DNA of 64,000 bases, taken from positions 1 through 64,000 of the forward strand of contig JBCCYN010000003.1 in the NCBI GenBank assembly GCA_039189655.1, written 5' to 3'. The notes beneath the pieces were generated by a model. The model made no database searches. It worked only from the letters and a program-made list of their open reading frames with translations, and was not told where the DNA came from. How positions within the stretch are numbered: position 1 is the stretch's first letter; every line of letters starts with the position of its first letter. This document shows positions 25,386 through 34,839 of this stretch, in pieces. Origin of the DNA: Acuticoccus sp039189655 (lineage in GTDB: Bacteria > Pseudomonadota > Alphaproteobacteria > Rhizobiales > Amorphaceae). Made by a program: the position numbers and the translations under genes.

Positions 25386-27410
25386 TCAGGCGGCGTGTCG
25401 GACTTTTTCAAGGAAGCGGTCGGCGCGGGATTTTAGCTCGCGGCCGGTGCTGTCGAGCTCGGCAGCAAGGCTAGACACTTCGTCCACCGCAGCACCGGTG
25501 CGGCCTGAAGACGTGGTGACACTTTCCGCAAGCGAGCACACCTGCTTGGCGCCTTCTGCCACGCGGACCACTGTCTCGGTAATCTCAGAAGCGGTGGTCT
25601 GTTGCTCTTCCACGGCGCCCGCCACGGCAGTGCTCACCTCGCCGACCTTGCTGATGGCTGTTTGCACGTTGTGCACTGCCGACAGCAGCGCATCCCCGGC
25701 AGTGGTAACGCGCTCCACCTCCTTCGATATTTCGTCGGTGGCGTTTGCGGCCCGTTGGGCCAGGCCCTTGACCTCCCCGGCAACGACGGCGAATCCGCGT
25801 CCCGCTTCGCCCGCGTGGCTCGCCTCGATGGTCGCATTGAGGGCTAGAAGCTTGGTTTGGGCGGCAACGTCAGCAATGAGGCCGACGACCTCGGAAATGC
25901 GTTTGCTCGCTTCTTCCAGACCTTTGGCCGTCGCCGACGCGTTCGCTGTGGCCTTTGCTGCCTCCTCGGCAATGCGGGAGTTTTCGCCGATGCGCTGCGA
26001 CACTTCGGCGAAGGAGCCTGTCAGCTCCTCGATGGCGGCCACGACGGTCTGAATGGCGGTGGAGGAGTCATTGGCAACCCGTGTCACCTCGGCGGCATCG
26101 GCAAGGCCTGAGCGGGCCGAATTTTCGAGACGAGCAATGCGGTTGTTGAGGGTGAGCACTGCCGAATTGACGTTGCCCAGGAGCGAAGCCACGTCCGTCT
26201 CGAACTGATCAGCCGTGCGTTCCTCGTCGGTAGTGGAGGTGAGCGTTAGCATGGCGCCGGTGTGGTTTCCGTCGCGATCCCACAACGCCTCGACGGCGTA
26301 GACCAGTGTTTCGCCGCCAGTCTTCGTCCGATCCCTGAAAGGGAGATTGTCGGGATCTGCCAGTGCTGCCGCCAACACGTCCGGACGCGGATGAAGGGCG
26401 CTCAACGGCGTACCTTCCTCGGGTTCGGCGAGTCTGGCACCCTCCTCGCGCACCGCGAAGATCAGATCCTTTGCCGCATCGTTCGCAAAATCGATGGGCG
26501 AGCTGTCCCATGCCTGCGCGGTGACGATGGGCTGGGTTGACTGGCGGACCACCTGCCCATGCCTGAAGGCAGCCTGGGCCACCTTTGCCAATCTCGCGAG
26601 GGCCTCTTGCATGACGCCGAACTCGTCATGGTGTGTGATTGTGACGTTAACTCTCTCGCCGTCGGCAATGGCGCGCATTTGTCGGGCAGATTTGCCGAGC
26701 GGTTTCAGCATCCGGAAGGACAAAAGCCCGGTAATGGCGGCGGCGACCAGCACGCAAAAGGCGCTGATGGCGAAAAGTGCGATCTTGTTTTTGGCGCCGC
26801 CAGCTTGCAGCGCCGCGGTGGGAATGCCCACGCGCAATATACCGGCAACGCCGCTCGCGGACGTCGGTACTTGCGAATTGTCTGAAAGAATTGGGACGTA
26901 GACTGTTTCGTAGGAGATGCCGAGTATCACCTCGGTGGCCGAGTGGGTTTCGGCGTCCATGATCGCCGCGTAGGCGAGATGTGCTTCACCCAGGTAGCTG
27001 CCAAGGGCACGTTCTTCTTCGGCGTTTCGGACGGTTGTGGTGCGGTCGACGAAGCCACTTTGGTTCGGGTCGAACCCAAAGATGCTGGCCGTTCCCCCGG
27101 TCATTTGGGCCACAGCATCCACAAAGCTGTGGTTGGCGCCGGTGTCGGCGGCAAAGTCCGACCAAGTGTCGACAACGATGGCCGCGACCCCGCCGTCATG
27201 ATCCACAACCTTTACGCCGTCCATCCGCTCAATCAAAAGCGTCGATGCGACCCGCAGGCCCGTGGCGTTTACTTCGTGAGCGGCGTGGGCGACGTCGGGG
27301 GAGAGGCTAGCAGTGGTATAGTAAAGAATCGCGGAAACTGCCGCCGCCATTGTCACGGCGGAGATCACCGTCATCTTCAACCAAATTGGCAAACCGCTGA
27401 TCAGCCGCAC
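25386..27410 (-). CDS. methyl-accepting chemotaxis protein
   Basis: A transmembrane chemoreceptor of 674 residues. The first helix is at about 10-32. A periplasmic sensor domain of roughly 170 residues (Cache-like by size and position) follows, then a second helix at about 205-228. HAMP (RMLKPLGKSARQMRAIADG) comes next, then a PAS-like linker (about 285-395). The signalling domain runs from about 405 to the end, with the conserved hairpin tip LLALNATIEASHAGEAGRGFAVVAGEVK. No C-terminal CheR-docking pentapeptide is seen. It stands alone, not in a che operon, next to the polyol locus; whether it senses that substrate is unknown. Confidence 0.92.
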   Translation of the reverse strand: MRLISGLPIWLKMTVISAVTMAAAVSAILYYTTASLSPDVAHAAHEVNATGLRVASTLLIERMDGVKVVDHDGGVAAIVVDTWSDFAADTGANHSFVDAVAQMTGGTASIFGFDPNQSGFVDRTTTVRNAEEERALGSYLGEAHLAYAAIMDAETHSATEVILGISYETVYVPILSDNSQVPTSASGVAGILRVGIPTAALQAGGAKNKIALFAISAFCVLVAAAITGLLSFRMLKPLGKSARQMRAIADGERVNVTITHHDEFGVMQEALARLAKVAQAAFRHGQVVRQSTQPIVTAQAWDSSPIDFANDAAKDLIFAVREEGARLAEPEEGTPLSALHPRPDVLAAALADPDNLPFRDRTKTGGETLVYAVEALWDRDGNHTGAMLTLTSTTDEERTADQFETDVASLLGNVNSAVLTLNNRIARLENSARSGLADAAEVTRVANDSSTAIQTVVAAIEELTGSFAEVSQRIGENSRIAEEAAKATANASATAKGLEEASKRISEVVGLIADVAAQTKLLALNATIEASHAGEAGRGFAVVAGEVKGLAQRAANATDEISKEVERVTTAGDALLSAVHNVQTAISKVGEVSTAVAGAVEEQQTTASEITETVVRVAEGAKQVCSLAESVTTSSGRTGAAVDEVSSLAAELDSTGRELKSRADRFLEKVRHAA

Positions 27411-27713
27411 GGTCCCGCTCCAGACCTAGACTTTCCAGGCGAAGTTATAGCCGAAGGAGCTTTTTCGCAGCTTGCACGATGTTCAACGATGATATTCTAG
27501 CAATTTTCTAATTATGGCTGACGCAATGTGGCTTTTGTAAAATGATATACACTTGATCTTTGCCGTTTCAATTTCATAAAATATCTTTGTCAGAAATGCT
27601 CGTGACATTAAAATCAGCACGAATATTGCCATCCATAGTTCTTCATTCGAGGCAAGCGAAGATATCAACAAATTTTTGCAAACCGGCAGTCTATTTTTTG
27701 TCTTTCTGCGCGA
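27411..27713. other. AT-rich intergenic spacer
   Basis: About 300 bases, clearly more AT-rich than both flanks, between the start of the chemoreceptor gene and the end of rpiB. It should hold the chemoreceptor promoter on the minus strand. A 62-codon minus-strand frame (27483-27671) has one hydrophobic run but no ribosome site or recognised relatives; I do not call it. Confidence 0.45.
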
Positions 27714-28175
27714 CTATCGCTGCTCGTCTAAAGCTTCGAGTTTTGCGACCTTGGGCGCTGAGCGGCCACCACCGAACTCGTTCTTTAAGTAGATGTCAGT
27801 CAGCATCTTCGCCACGGAGGCGCCGGTGATCTGCGCCCCGAACGTAATGACCTGAGCATTATTGGATGCAATAGCCCGTTCTGCAGTATAGGGGTCGGTG
27901 ACACAGACCGCCCGAACGCCCGGAACCTTGTTGGCGGCGATTGCCATGCCGGCACCCGTACCGCAAACCAGAATGCCCCGTTCGAACGCGCCCCCCGCCA
28001 GTTCCCGGGCCAAAGCCGCACCCATGTCGGGATAGTCCACGGGCTCTTCGCCGTTAACGCCCATATCCGTCACCGTGATCCCCTGTTCGAGGAGGTGATC
28101 CCGCAGCGTGTTCTTGAGTTCGACACCGAGATGATCGCAACCGATTCCGATGCGTTTGACTTTGTTTTCGCTCAT
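27714..28175 (-). CDS. rpiB: ribose-5-phosphate isomerase B / tetrose- or pentose-phosphate isomerase
   Basis: An RpiB/LacAB-family aldose-ketose phosphate isomerase of 153 residues. The N-terminal GCDH and the active-site block LVCGTGAGMAIAANK (Cys71) are intact, followed by TDPYTAERAIASNNAQVITFG. In rhizobial erythritol pathways an RpiB relative (EryI) converts erythrulose-4-phosphate to erythrose-4-phosphate, so in this polyol operon it may act on a tetrose or pentose phosphate rather than in the housekeeping pentose pathway. It is the last gene of the minus-strand operon and overlaps the preceding dehydrogenase by four bases (ATGA). Confidence 0.88.
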   Translation of the reverse strand: MSENKVKRIGIGCDHLGVELKNTLRDHLLEQGITVTDMGVNGEEPVDYPDMGAALARELAGGAFERGILVCGTGAGMAIAANKVPGVRAVCVTDPYTAERAIASNNAQVITFGAQITGASVAKMLTDIYLKNEFGGGRSAPKVAKLEALDEQR

Positions 28176-29254
28176 TTCGCTGTCTCCGTGCCCGACGCTT
28201 CCACGCGCCGATAAAGATGTTGGGCCGAGGATGCCGCCTCGTAGTGAAGTTCACCGCCGTCGACGATGGCCGACGTTAGCGCCGCCGCGAGGGGGAATTG
28301 CGCCGGGTCGAGGCCGTCCTCACTCGTGTTGAGGTAGGGGGCCAGCACCCGACCGACATCCACCCCTTCAACGGTCTCGCCTGCAAGGGGACCGGTAAGT
28401 GCTTCCTTGACCGTCATGCCCTCGCCCAGAAACTTGCCCAGCCGGCTGTTTCTGCCGCCGCCCACGGTGACGTGCAGATCGCCCACACCCGCAAGACCAT
28501 AGGCGGTCTGGCGCGTTCCGCCGAGCCATTCGGCCAATACCGCCATTTCATCAAGCGCCTGCTGGAACGCGGCGGCCAGTGGGTTTTTGAGCGACACACC
28601 GTCACGCTGGTGTCGGGACAACATGGAGCTGACCCCGATGGCGAAGAAATTTTTGAGGGCCGCGCACGCTTCAAGACCGACGGCATCTTCGGACACACTG
28701 ACGCGGTAGTAGGGTGCTTCCAAAAGCTCTTTCGCATGGCGGGCTGCCGCAATATTGGCCGAGCCGTAGATGGTGGCAGACGGCCGGCGCTCCGCCACCT
28801 CGCGGGCGATGCAAGGTCCCCCGATCCCGACAAGATTGCGAGGAACCGGGACGCCATGGGAGGCCACCAGCTCTGGGAGCGCATCGGCAAACGTAAAGGG
28901 TACGCTGCCCGGATTGGCCACCAAGCCTTTGGTGACGAGCGCCAACGTTCCGGTCGGCCTCAGCCTGGCAAGTTCGGCCGCTGCCCAGGGGATCCCTGGC
29001 GTCGAGACACCCACCACCACAAGGTCGGCCGCCTGGGCCTCATGCGGGCTGATCGCCGCCGCATCGACGACGCGCACGGCCGGCGAAATGGGCGCTCCGA
29101 GCCGAGGGTGGGCGCCGGCGTCGCTCTCGAGCGCTTTGAGGATCGCATGGTCTTTCGGTGTTGCGGCAAGGGTTATGCGGTGGCCGTTGTCCGCCGCCGG
29201 CACGGTGAGCGCGCTCCCCATGACGCCCGCGCCAAGGATGAGGATCTCTGCCAC
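28172..29254 (-). CDS. gpsA: NAD(P)-dependent glycerol-3-phosphate dehydrogenase (GpsA-like)
   Basis: A 360-residue GpsA-family enzyme interconverting dihydroxyacetone phosphate and sn-glycerol-3-phosphate, or a related polyol phosphate. The Rossmann loop LGAGVMGSAL is at about 7-16, conserved Lys109 is in VTKG, and the catalytic Lys201 is in CAALKNFFAIG. GLAGVGDLHVT is present. The usual substrate loop G-P-S/N-F-A reads G-G-P-C-I-A-R-E here, a variation near the active site. Its position inside a catabolic operon suggests it is not the lipid-synthesis copy. It overlaps rpiB and abuts the ABC ATPase gene. Confidence 0.85.
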   Translation of the reverse strand: MAEILILGAGVMGSALTVPAADNGHRITLAATPKDHAILKALESDAGAHPRLGAPISPAVRVVDAAAISPHEAQAADLVVVGVSTPGIPWAAAELARLRPTGTLALVTKGLVANPGSVPFTFADALPELVASHGVPVPRNLVGIGGPCIAREVAERRPSATIYGSANIAAARHAKELLEAPYYRVSVSEDAVGLEACAALKNFFAIGVSSMLSRHQRDGVSLKNPLAAAFQQALDEMAVLAEWLGGTRQTAYGLAGVGDLHVTVGGGRNSRLGKFLGEGMTVKEALTGPLAGETVEGVDVGRVLAPYLNTSEDGLDPAQFPLAAALTSAIVDGGELHYEAASSAQHLYRRVEASGTETAK

Positions 29255-30315
29255 TAGCGAAGCCGGTCCTCGCTCGCCGCGTCGAACACGTGGACCTTCG
29301 ACGGATCGATGGAAAGGTGCACTGTTTCCCCGCGGCTGAGGCGCCGGCGCTCCGGAAGGACGACGCGAAGCTCTTCTCCCTCCAGATCCACGTGAAGGAG
29401 CGTTTCGCTTCCGGTGGTTTCCGCAAGGAGGACCTCGCCCTTTACGGGACCGTCTTCGGCAAGGGCGATATCCACCGGACGAACGCCATAGACCACATCG
29501 CGACCGGGCCCCGCAGCAATGTCGGCCACCGGAAGCTGTGTCGTCCCGACTCGGACAGTCGCGGCTTCGCCGCCCTCGGTTTTCCCGTGCAGAAGGTTGA
29601 TGGCGGGCGAGCCGATGAAGTCCGCTACGAAGAGGTTCGCCGGTTGGTCGTAGACTTCGTCAGGGGAGCCTTTTTGCATGATCTCGCCGCCGCGCATGAC
29701 GACGATCTCATCGGCCATGGTCATCGCCTCCACTTGATCGTGGGTGACGTAGACGGTGGTGGCATCAAGACGGTCGTGAATGCGGCGTATTTCGTAGCGC
29801 ATTTGCGCGCGCAGCTTGGCGTCGAGATTGGACAGGGGCTCGTCGAACAAGAACACCTGGGGATCGCGCACGAGGGCACGGCCCATGGCAACACGCTGGC
29901 GCTGTCCGCCGGAAAGGGCGGCAGGCTTGCGCTTTAACAGAGGCTTCAGATCGAGAATCTCGGCGGCCCAGTCCACTTTTTCGCGAATTTCCGACTTGCG
30001 AATACCGCGGATTTGGAGAGCAAAGGCGATGTTGTCGAACACCGACATCTGCGGATAAAGCGCATAGGTCTGGAACACCATCGCAATGTCACGGTCCCGG
30101 GGGTGGACGCCGTTCATGCGCCGTCCGGCGATGCGAATTTCGCCGGCAGTAATCGTTTCAAGGCCCGCCGTCATCCGCAACAGGGTCGTCTTGCCGCAAC
30201 CGGAAGGGCCGAGCAGAACCACGAAGCTGTGATCGGCGATCTGGAAGCTGATGTCTTCCATCACGGCCACCGAACCGTAATTTTTGGCGACGCGTTCATA
30301 CTCGACTGTAGACAT
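29254..30315 (-). CDS. ABC transporter ATP-binding protein, sugar/polyol type (UgpC/MalK family)
   Basis: The ATPase of the polyol/sugar importer encoded in the same operon. It has 353 residues: Walker A GPSGCGKTT (36-44), signature LSGGQRQRVAMG, Walker B VFLFDEP, H-loop VTHD, and a C-terminal TOBE/regulatory domain from about 235 with VYGVRPVDIAL. Only one ATPase gene is present, and in this family it works as a homodimer. It lies between the two glycerol-phosphate dehydrogenase-like genes rather than next to the permeases. Confidence 0.94.
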   Translation of the reverse strand: MSTVEYERVAKNYGSVAVMEDISFQIADHSFVVLLGPSGCGKTTLLRMTAGLETITAGEIRIAGRRMNGVHPRDRDIAMVFQTYALYPQMSVFDNIAFALQIRGIRKSEIREKVDWAAEILDLKPLLKRKPAALSGGQRQRVAMGRALVRDPQVFLFDEPLSNLDAKLRAQMRYEIRRIHDRLDATTVYVTHDQVEAMTMADEIVVMRGGEIMQKGSPDEVYDQPANLFVADFIGSPAINLLHGKTEGGEAATVRVGTTQLPVADIAAGPGRDVVYGVRPVDIALAEDGPVKGEVLLAETTGSETLLHVDLEGEELRVVLPERRRLSRGETVHLSIDPSKVHVFDAASEDRLR

Positions 30316-30345
30316 GCGCGGGCCTCTTAAACGACGAACGTAACG

Positions 30346-31665
30346 TCAGTGCTGCGTTTCAACGAAGGGCGCGAGCGCACCGGCATCGTCGGCAAGATCA
30401 AGGAAGGAGTATCGGTCGCGGATGAAGCGGGCATCGCGCACCGCCTGGCGATAGAACGCTGGCGAAAGGCCAAGGTCGCGGCCGGTGCGCTGGCAGCCAG
30501 CTTCTTCCATGGCGGCCTCGATCTCTTCGGCTGGGCGCGTCACCCCAAGGAGTTCTTTGCGCAGCTCGTCCCAAGTCTCATCCAAACGAGCGCTAAGGCG
30601 TTCCGCGCCTTCTTCGTTCAGTGCCTTCTTGGCGGTGGCATCGACCATCGTCTGAGCCATCTTCGCGCCGTAGGTTTCGGCAAGGCGGGGCTGGGGAACG
30701 TCGGTCGGGTTTACGCGTGGGGCCGTGTCCTGGCGTAGCAGCGTGTTTTGCAAACGGCTCATGGTGAGCGTCGCCACCCCCACCTGCTCGCCGTGGGAGG
30801 TGCCGGGATGGGCGCCGTCGTGATCGGACGCGAACATATCGATGCTGTGGGAAATCATATGCTCGGCCATGGAGCCCACATGGGTGGTGCCGGTGAAGGA
30901 CGTGGAAAGCCCCATCAGCGCGCTCACCCGTGTGAGGGTGGCCAGCGCCTGGGGGTCGCCAGCGCGGATGGCGGCGGCGCACTTGATCATCCTGTCTTCA
31001 TCCACCGCCATGAGCTTATAGGGGACGTCGACATAGGCGGTCTCAAACAGAAGGTGGGAGAGCAGCCAGTCGCACTGGGCGGTGGTGCGGCAGATGACAT
31101 CGGCGAACGCGGCAGAAACCAGTCGCTGCGGGCACTTTCCAAGGACCTCAAGGTCGAAGAAGACGCCCTTCGCGCTGTGGCAGGTGATGGAGGTTTTCAT
31201 GCCGCCGCTGGATACGGATGCGGTGGGTGTCGTGTAGGCGTTCATGGGGGAGGTGGCGAACACAGAGTATTCGCGCCCATCCAAGTAGGTGGCGTACTTG
31301 GCGCTGTCTGAGACCGTGCCGGAACCAACGGCCACCAGCGCTTCGGCCCCTGCCGTTGCTTCGGACAGCTCATGGACGCCATCGGTGGTGCAGCGCGGGT
31401 TGGCCCAAACGAATTCTTCAACACTGCCGCCGTCCGCCTTGAGGGCATCAAGGACGCGGCTCCCGAGGGCTTTACGGGTGAAGGGATCGTGCACCACCGT
31501 GAGCCGCTTGCCGTTGTGCCTGGCGCGCACCAACGCGGCCTCTTCGCCTGCAAGGCTCGGAGCGATGGCGATATCTTCCACGGGAATACCGTAGCGCTGA
31601 CCGTCCGATGGGTCGGCCCAGGTGCCATTCAAAAGCTCGTCGATGACCCCGCCGGCACGCTCCAT
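30346..31665 (-). CDS. sn-glycerol-1-phosphate dehydrogenase-like (AraM/G1PDH family)
   Basis: A 439-residue metal-dependent dehydrogenase of the iron-containing alcohol dehydrogenase/G1PDH superfamily. The cofactor block is VAVGSGTVSDSAKYAT. Metal ligands are expected from FADVICR (Asp), GSMAEHMISHSID (His) and HPGTSHGEQVGVA (His). Archaeal and Bacillus AraM relatives reduce DHAP to sn-glycerol-1-phosphate. In this operon it more likely oxidises a phosphorylated polyol made by the adjacent FGGY kinase. The stop codon of the kinase overlaps its ATG by one base. Substrate is inferred only. Confidence 0.8.
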   Translation of the reverse strand: MERAGGVIDELLNGTWADPSDGQRYGIPVEDIAIAPSLAGEEAALVRARHNGKRLTVVHDPFTRKALGSRVLDALKADGGSVEEFVWANPRCTTDGVHELSEATAGAEALVAVGSGTVSDSAKYATYLDGREYSVFATSPMNAYTTPTASVSSGGMKTSITCHSAKGVFFDLEVLGKCPQRLVSAAFADVICRTTAQCDWLLSHLLFETAYVDVPYKLMAVDEDRMIKCAAAIRAGDPQALATLTRVSALMGLSTSFTGTTHVGSMAEHMISHSIDMFASDHDGAHPGTSHGEQVGVATLTMSRLQNTLLRQDTAPRVNPTDVPQPRLAETYGAKMAQTMVDATAKKALNEEGAERLSARLDETWDELRKELLGVTRPAEEIEAAMEEAGCQRTGRDLGLSPAFYRQAVRDARFIRDRYSFLDLADDAGALAPFVETQH

Positions 31666-33194
31666 CAGGCACCACCCTCTGCGGCAAAGGCCACGAGTTG
31701 CCGGTTGGTGGCCTCGGTGGCGCCGTAGAGCGGCTCGTAAATTTCAAGAAGTCGCTCGTAGCGCTCCGAGACCGCCGGATTGGGGGCCACCGGTTCCGCA
31801 TCGCCTGCCATGGCGTGGGCGGCATCCACGATGGATGGATAAAGACCGGCGCCCGCAGCGGCGATCATCGCAGCGCCCAGCGCGGAGGCTTCGTTGGTGG
31901 AGGAGACGAGGACGGGTTTGCCCGATGCATCCGCGAGCATCTGGCGCCAGAGCGGGCTCGCCGCACCGCCGCCGATGGCCACATAGTGATCCACGGCGCT
32001 ACCCATGGCACCCTCCATGGTGCGGGTGCGGCGCACTTGATCTAGGGTGATGGCTTCCAGGACCGCCCGATAGATGTGGACCGGGTGGTGGCTTGCGCTC
32101 AGCCCGATGATGACGCCGCGGGCATCGACGTTCCAGTGCGGGTCCATCACGCCCGACCAGTAGGGAAGCACCATCACGCCGTCCGACCCGATGGGAATTT
32201 TGATGGCTTCCGCTTCTAGGCGTTGATAGACGTCCGGATCGGTGCGGCCGCCGGGCACGAATTGATCCACAAACCAGTCGACCAAAAAAGTCCCGGAACG
32301 CAGGCAATTCTCCAGAATATAGCCATCGCCTTGGCCAGCAATTTCAGTGCGCCAAGCGCGGTTGAAGAGGTATTTTTGCGACCAGACGCCGGAGACCACC
32401 GCGGTGCCGAGGTTAATGTAGGCGCGCTCCGGCGAGGTGCAGCGGGTTCCGAGCCCCGCCAGCTGACCGTCGCCGCCGCCTGCTATGACGGGCGTGCCTT
32501 TCCGAAGTCCGGTTTCGGCGGCGGCTGCGGCGGAAACGCGGCCCAGTTCCGTTCCCGGCGGGTGGGCTTGGGGCAAATTCTCCGCCGTGATCCCCAGCGC
32601 GTCGAGGAGCGGCGCTGACCAGTCCTTTTGGACAAGATCAAATACGCCCAGGGGATCAGCACTCGGCCAACCGGTCCGCAGCGGCCCACCGGCGAGGCAG
32701 TGGACCAGGTACGACTGAACGTCGGCGAATTTGCCGAGCCGTTTGGCGGTTTCGGGGGCGTGCTTGAGCACCCAAAGCATTCTGCACACCGCCGGGGTCA
32801 GGTCCGGCATCCGCCCCGTAATTTCGTGGATGCGATCTTCGCCTACCTTCTGCGCCAACTCATGCACTTCCACACGGGCGCGCTCATCGAGCCACAAAAG
32901 GGCCGGGCAAAGGGGCTCGTTGTTTTCATCGAAGACGCCGAGGGTTTCGCGCTGATTGCTGATGGCGACCGCGGCAACGGCGGAGGGGTCGAGATCGCCA
33001 AGGCAGTCCCGCAGCGCCTGCGCCGTAGAGCGCCACCAATCGCGGGTGTCCTGCTCGAAATAGCCCAGACGCGGATTGCTCATCTCGATGGGCGCACGGC
33101 CTTCACGGACGAATCGACCGCGCGCGTCAAAGGCGATGGCCTTCGTGGCGGTGGTGGAAGAATCGATACCGATGACGAGGGGGTCGGACACCAA
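31665..33194 (-). CDS. FGGY-family carbohydrate kinase
   Basis: A cytosolic sugar or polyol kinase of 509 residues. The N-terminal ATPase loop GIDSSTTATKAIAFD, the first-domain WLDERA, the FGGY middle block AGGGDGQLAGLG and the C-terminal adenosine loop AIGGGAASPLWRQMLAD are all present. Similarity is closest to the xylulokinase/erythritol-kinase part of the family, but specificity cannot be read off. It follows the binding protein gene and is coupled by a one-base overlap to the G1PDH-like gene, so its product is probably that enzyme's substrate. Confidence 0.9.
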   Translation of the reverse strand: MVSDPLVIGIDSSTTATKAIAFDARGRFVREGRAPIEMSNPRLGYFEQDTRDWWRSTAQALRDCLGDLDPSAVAAVAISNQRETLGVFDENNEPLCPALLWLDERARVEVHELAQKVGEDRIHEITGRMPDLTPAVCRMLWVLKHAPETAKRLGKFADVQSYLVHCLAGGPLRTGWPSADPLGVFDLVQKDWSAPLLDALGITAENLPQAHPPGTELGRVSAAAAAETGLRKGTPVIAGGGDGQLAGLGTRCTSPERAYINLGTAVVSGVWSQKYLFNRAWRTEIAGQGDGYILENCLRSGTFLVDWFVDQFVPGGRTDPDVYQRLEAEAIKIPIGSDGVMVLPYWSGVMDPHWNVDARGVIIGLSASHHPVHIYRAVLEAITLDQVRRTRTMEGAMGSAVDHYVAIGGGAASPLWRQMLADASGKPVLVSSTNEASALGAAMIAAAGAGLYPSIVDAAHAMAGDAEPVAPNPAVSERYERLLEIYEPLYGATEATNRQLVAFAAEGGA

Positions 33195-33256
33195 GCGCTC
33201 CGCTGGCGTTTAAGGGGTGGGAGCGGGCCGGTGGGCCCACCCCCCTTATTCTTGCG

Positions 33257-34765
33257 TCAGGATTTCACGATGCTGTCGACTTTTTCCTTGATGGAATCCA
33301 TCGCCGATTTGGGGCTCGTGTATTCGCCGGCGAAGAAACGGCCCAACTCTACTGGGATCGTGTCGTTGGACAGCTCCGCCCATTCCGGCAGGTCGGGCTC
33401 GGATCCCATGTGGTCCGCGATGGTTTCGCGCACGGCGTCGAGGTGACGCGTGGTCCCCGCAATGCCCGGTTTGGCGTTGGCTTTGACGCGCGGGTCGTCG
33501 TAGGCGGAGGATCGGGTCGGGCCCGTGCCGCCGCCCAGCGCGGTGATCCAAACCTGGGTCTCCGGCGAGGTTGCCCACTGAGCGAAAAGCCACGCCGCGT
33601 CGGGGCTCTTGGCGTATTTGGAGACCGCGAGGGAAGAGCCACCCTGGTGGCCGACGCCCGGGATTTCGCCAAAACCCGTTTCATTGACCGTCCGCAGCGC
33701 GTTGGCCGCCGGCGGCACGGTTGCCTCCATGAGGCCGGAGACGTTCGAACTTTCCGGGTTATCCCAGGACGGGAAGAACTCACCCCAGGAAAGGACGGTG
33801 CCGGCAATCCCCTGCGCCACCGATTGACCTTGGCCATCCCACGTCCAGGTGGTGACCGCCTCGGGCATATTCTTCTTCAGCTCGACCCAGTAATTCATGG
33901 CTTCGATGCCTTGCTCATCGTTGCCGGTGAACTTTTTGTCAGGGCCGAAGATCGAGCCGCCGTGACCCCAAAGCCAAGCGGTCCAGTCGCACTCCAGCGA
34001 GTAGTGCCCGGACTTCATCTGCCCGGTGGTGCCGTAGATGCTGGGTCCCTTCGCCGCTTGGATGGCCTTAGCGTTGTCTAGGAACTGCTGCATCGTCGTC
34101 GCTGGTTGGAGGCCAAGCTCTTCGAATACGTCCTTGCGGTACATCTGGATGAAGATGGGAATGTCGTAGGGCACGCCCACCATGACACCATCGTACATGG
34201 AAATGCCGTCGACGAGCGCTTTCAAGAAGTCGTCGAAGTTGTAGTTGGGCATCGCCAGTTCTTTGTTCGACGCATACTTTTCGCGGGGATCGACGACATC
34301 CCCGGAGAAGGCTGCCATCCAAGACTGGTCGAGGTAGTAAAGGTCGTAAGTGCCTAGGCCGGAGGCGACGTCGAGGGTAAGTTTCTGCAGAACCTGCTCC
34401 AGCGGCAGCGTCTCGATTTCGACGATAATGCCGGTGGCTTCCTCAAAGTAGGGTTTCAGTGCCGAGTTGATGGCATTTGAGGGGGGTGTCGATTCTGTGG
34501 CGAGACGCACCGTCTGGCCGGCGAACGGCTTGGAGACGTCGCGCAGCCAGTTCATCATGTCGCCCTTCCACTCAATGTCTTGGGCGGCGGCGGGCTGAAT
34601 GAAACCCATGCCAGAACGCGCGGCAAGGTGTGAGCCGGCGGCAAGGGCGCCAGCCCCGAGCCCGAGCTTAGCAGACGCGCGCAGGAACGAGCGGCGATCC
34701 ATCTGGCCGCGGGCGAAGCGGTCCGCCAACGAGGCGAGCCAAAGCTTGCGGTCATGTGGGTTCAT
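33257..34765 (-). CDS. ABC transporter extracellular substrate-binding protein (Tat-exported)
   Basis: The periplasmic receptor of the importer, 502 residues, of the family-1 sugar-binding fold. A twin-arginine signal is seen at about 23-62: DRRSFLRASAKLGLG, then a hydrophobic run ending A-A-A-Q-D. Tat use suggests that it folds or binds ligand or metal before export. The hinge region with VGVPYDIPIFIQMYRKDVFEELG is typical. Aromatic residues rich around the putative cleft (DWTAWLWGHGG) fit polyol or oligosaccharide binding. It precedes the kinase gene by 62 bases. Confidence 0.92.
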   Translation of the reverse strand: MNPHDRKLWLASLADRFARGQMDRRSFLRASAKLGLGAGALAAGSHLAARSGMGFIQPAAAQDIEWKGDMMNWLRDVSKPFAGQTVRLATESTPPSNAINSALKPYFEEATGIIVEIETLPLEQVLQKLTLDVASGLGTYDLYYLDQSWMAAFSGDVVDPREKYASNKELAMPNYNFDDFLKALVDGISMYDGVMVGVPYDIPIFIQMYRKDVFEELGLQPATTMQQFLDNAKAIQAAKGPSIYGTTGQMKSGHYSLECDWTAWLWGHGGSIFGPDKKFTGNDEQGIEAMNYWVELKKNMPEAVTTWTWDGQGQSVAQGIAGTVLSWGEFFPSWDNPESSNVSGLMEATVPPAANALRTVNETGFGEIPGVGHQGGSSLAVSKYAKSPDAAWLFAQWATSPETQVWITALGGGTGPTRSSAYDDPRVKANAKPGIAGTTRHLDAVRETIADHMGSEPDLPEWAELSNDTIPVELGRFFAGEYTSPKSAMDSIKEKVDSIVKS

Positions 34766-34839
34766 GGGTTGAGACCTCCCTTGGTGAGTTCATTAGGATT
34801 GTTTGGCGCAGGATCGGCCTGCGCTTTGAGAGCGGCCGC

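Noticed and set aside
27483..27671. 62-codon minus-strand frame in the AT-rich spacer before rpiB
   Set aside because: No ribosome site, no coupling to neighbours and no recognised relatives; AT-rich DNA gives such frames by chance.
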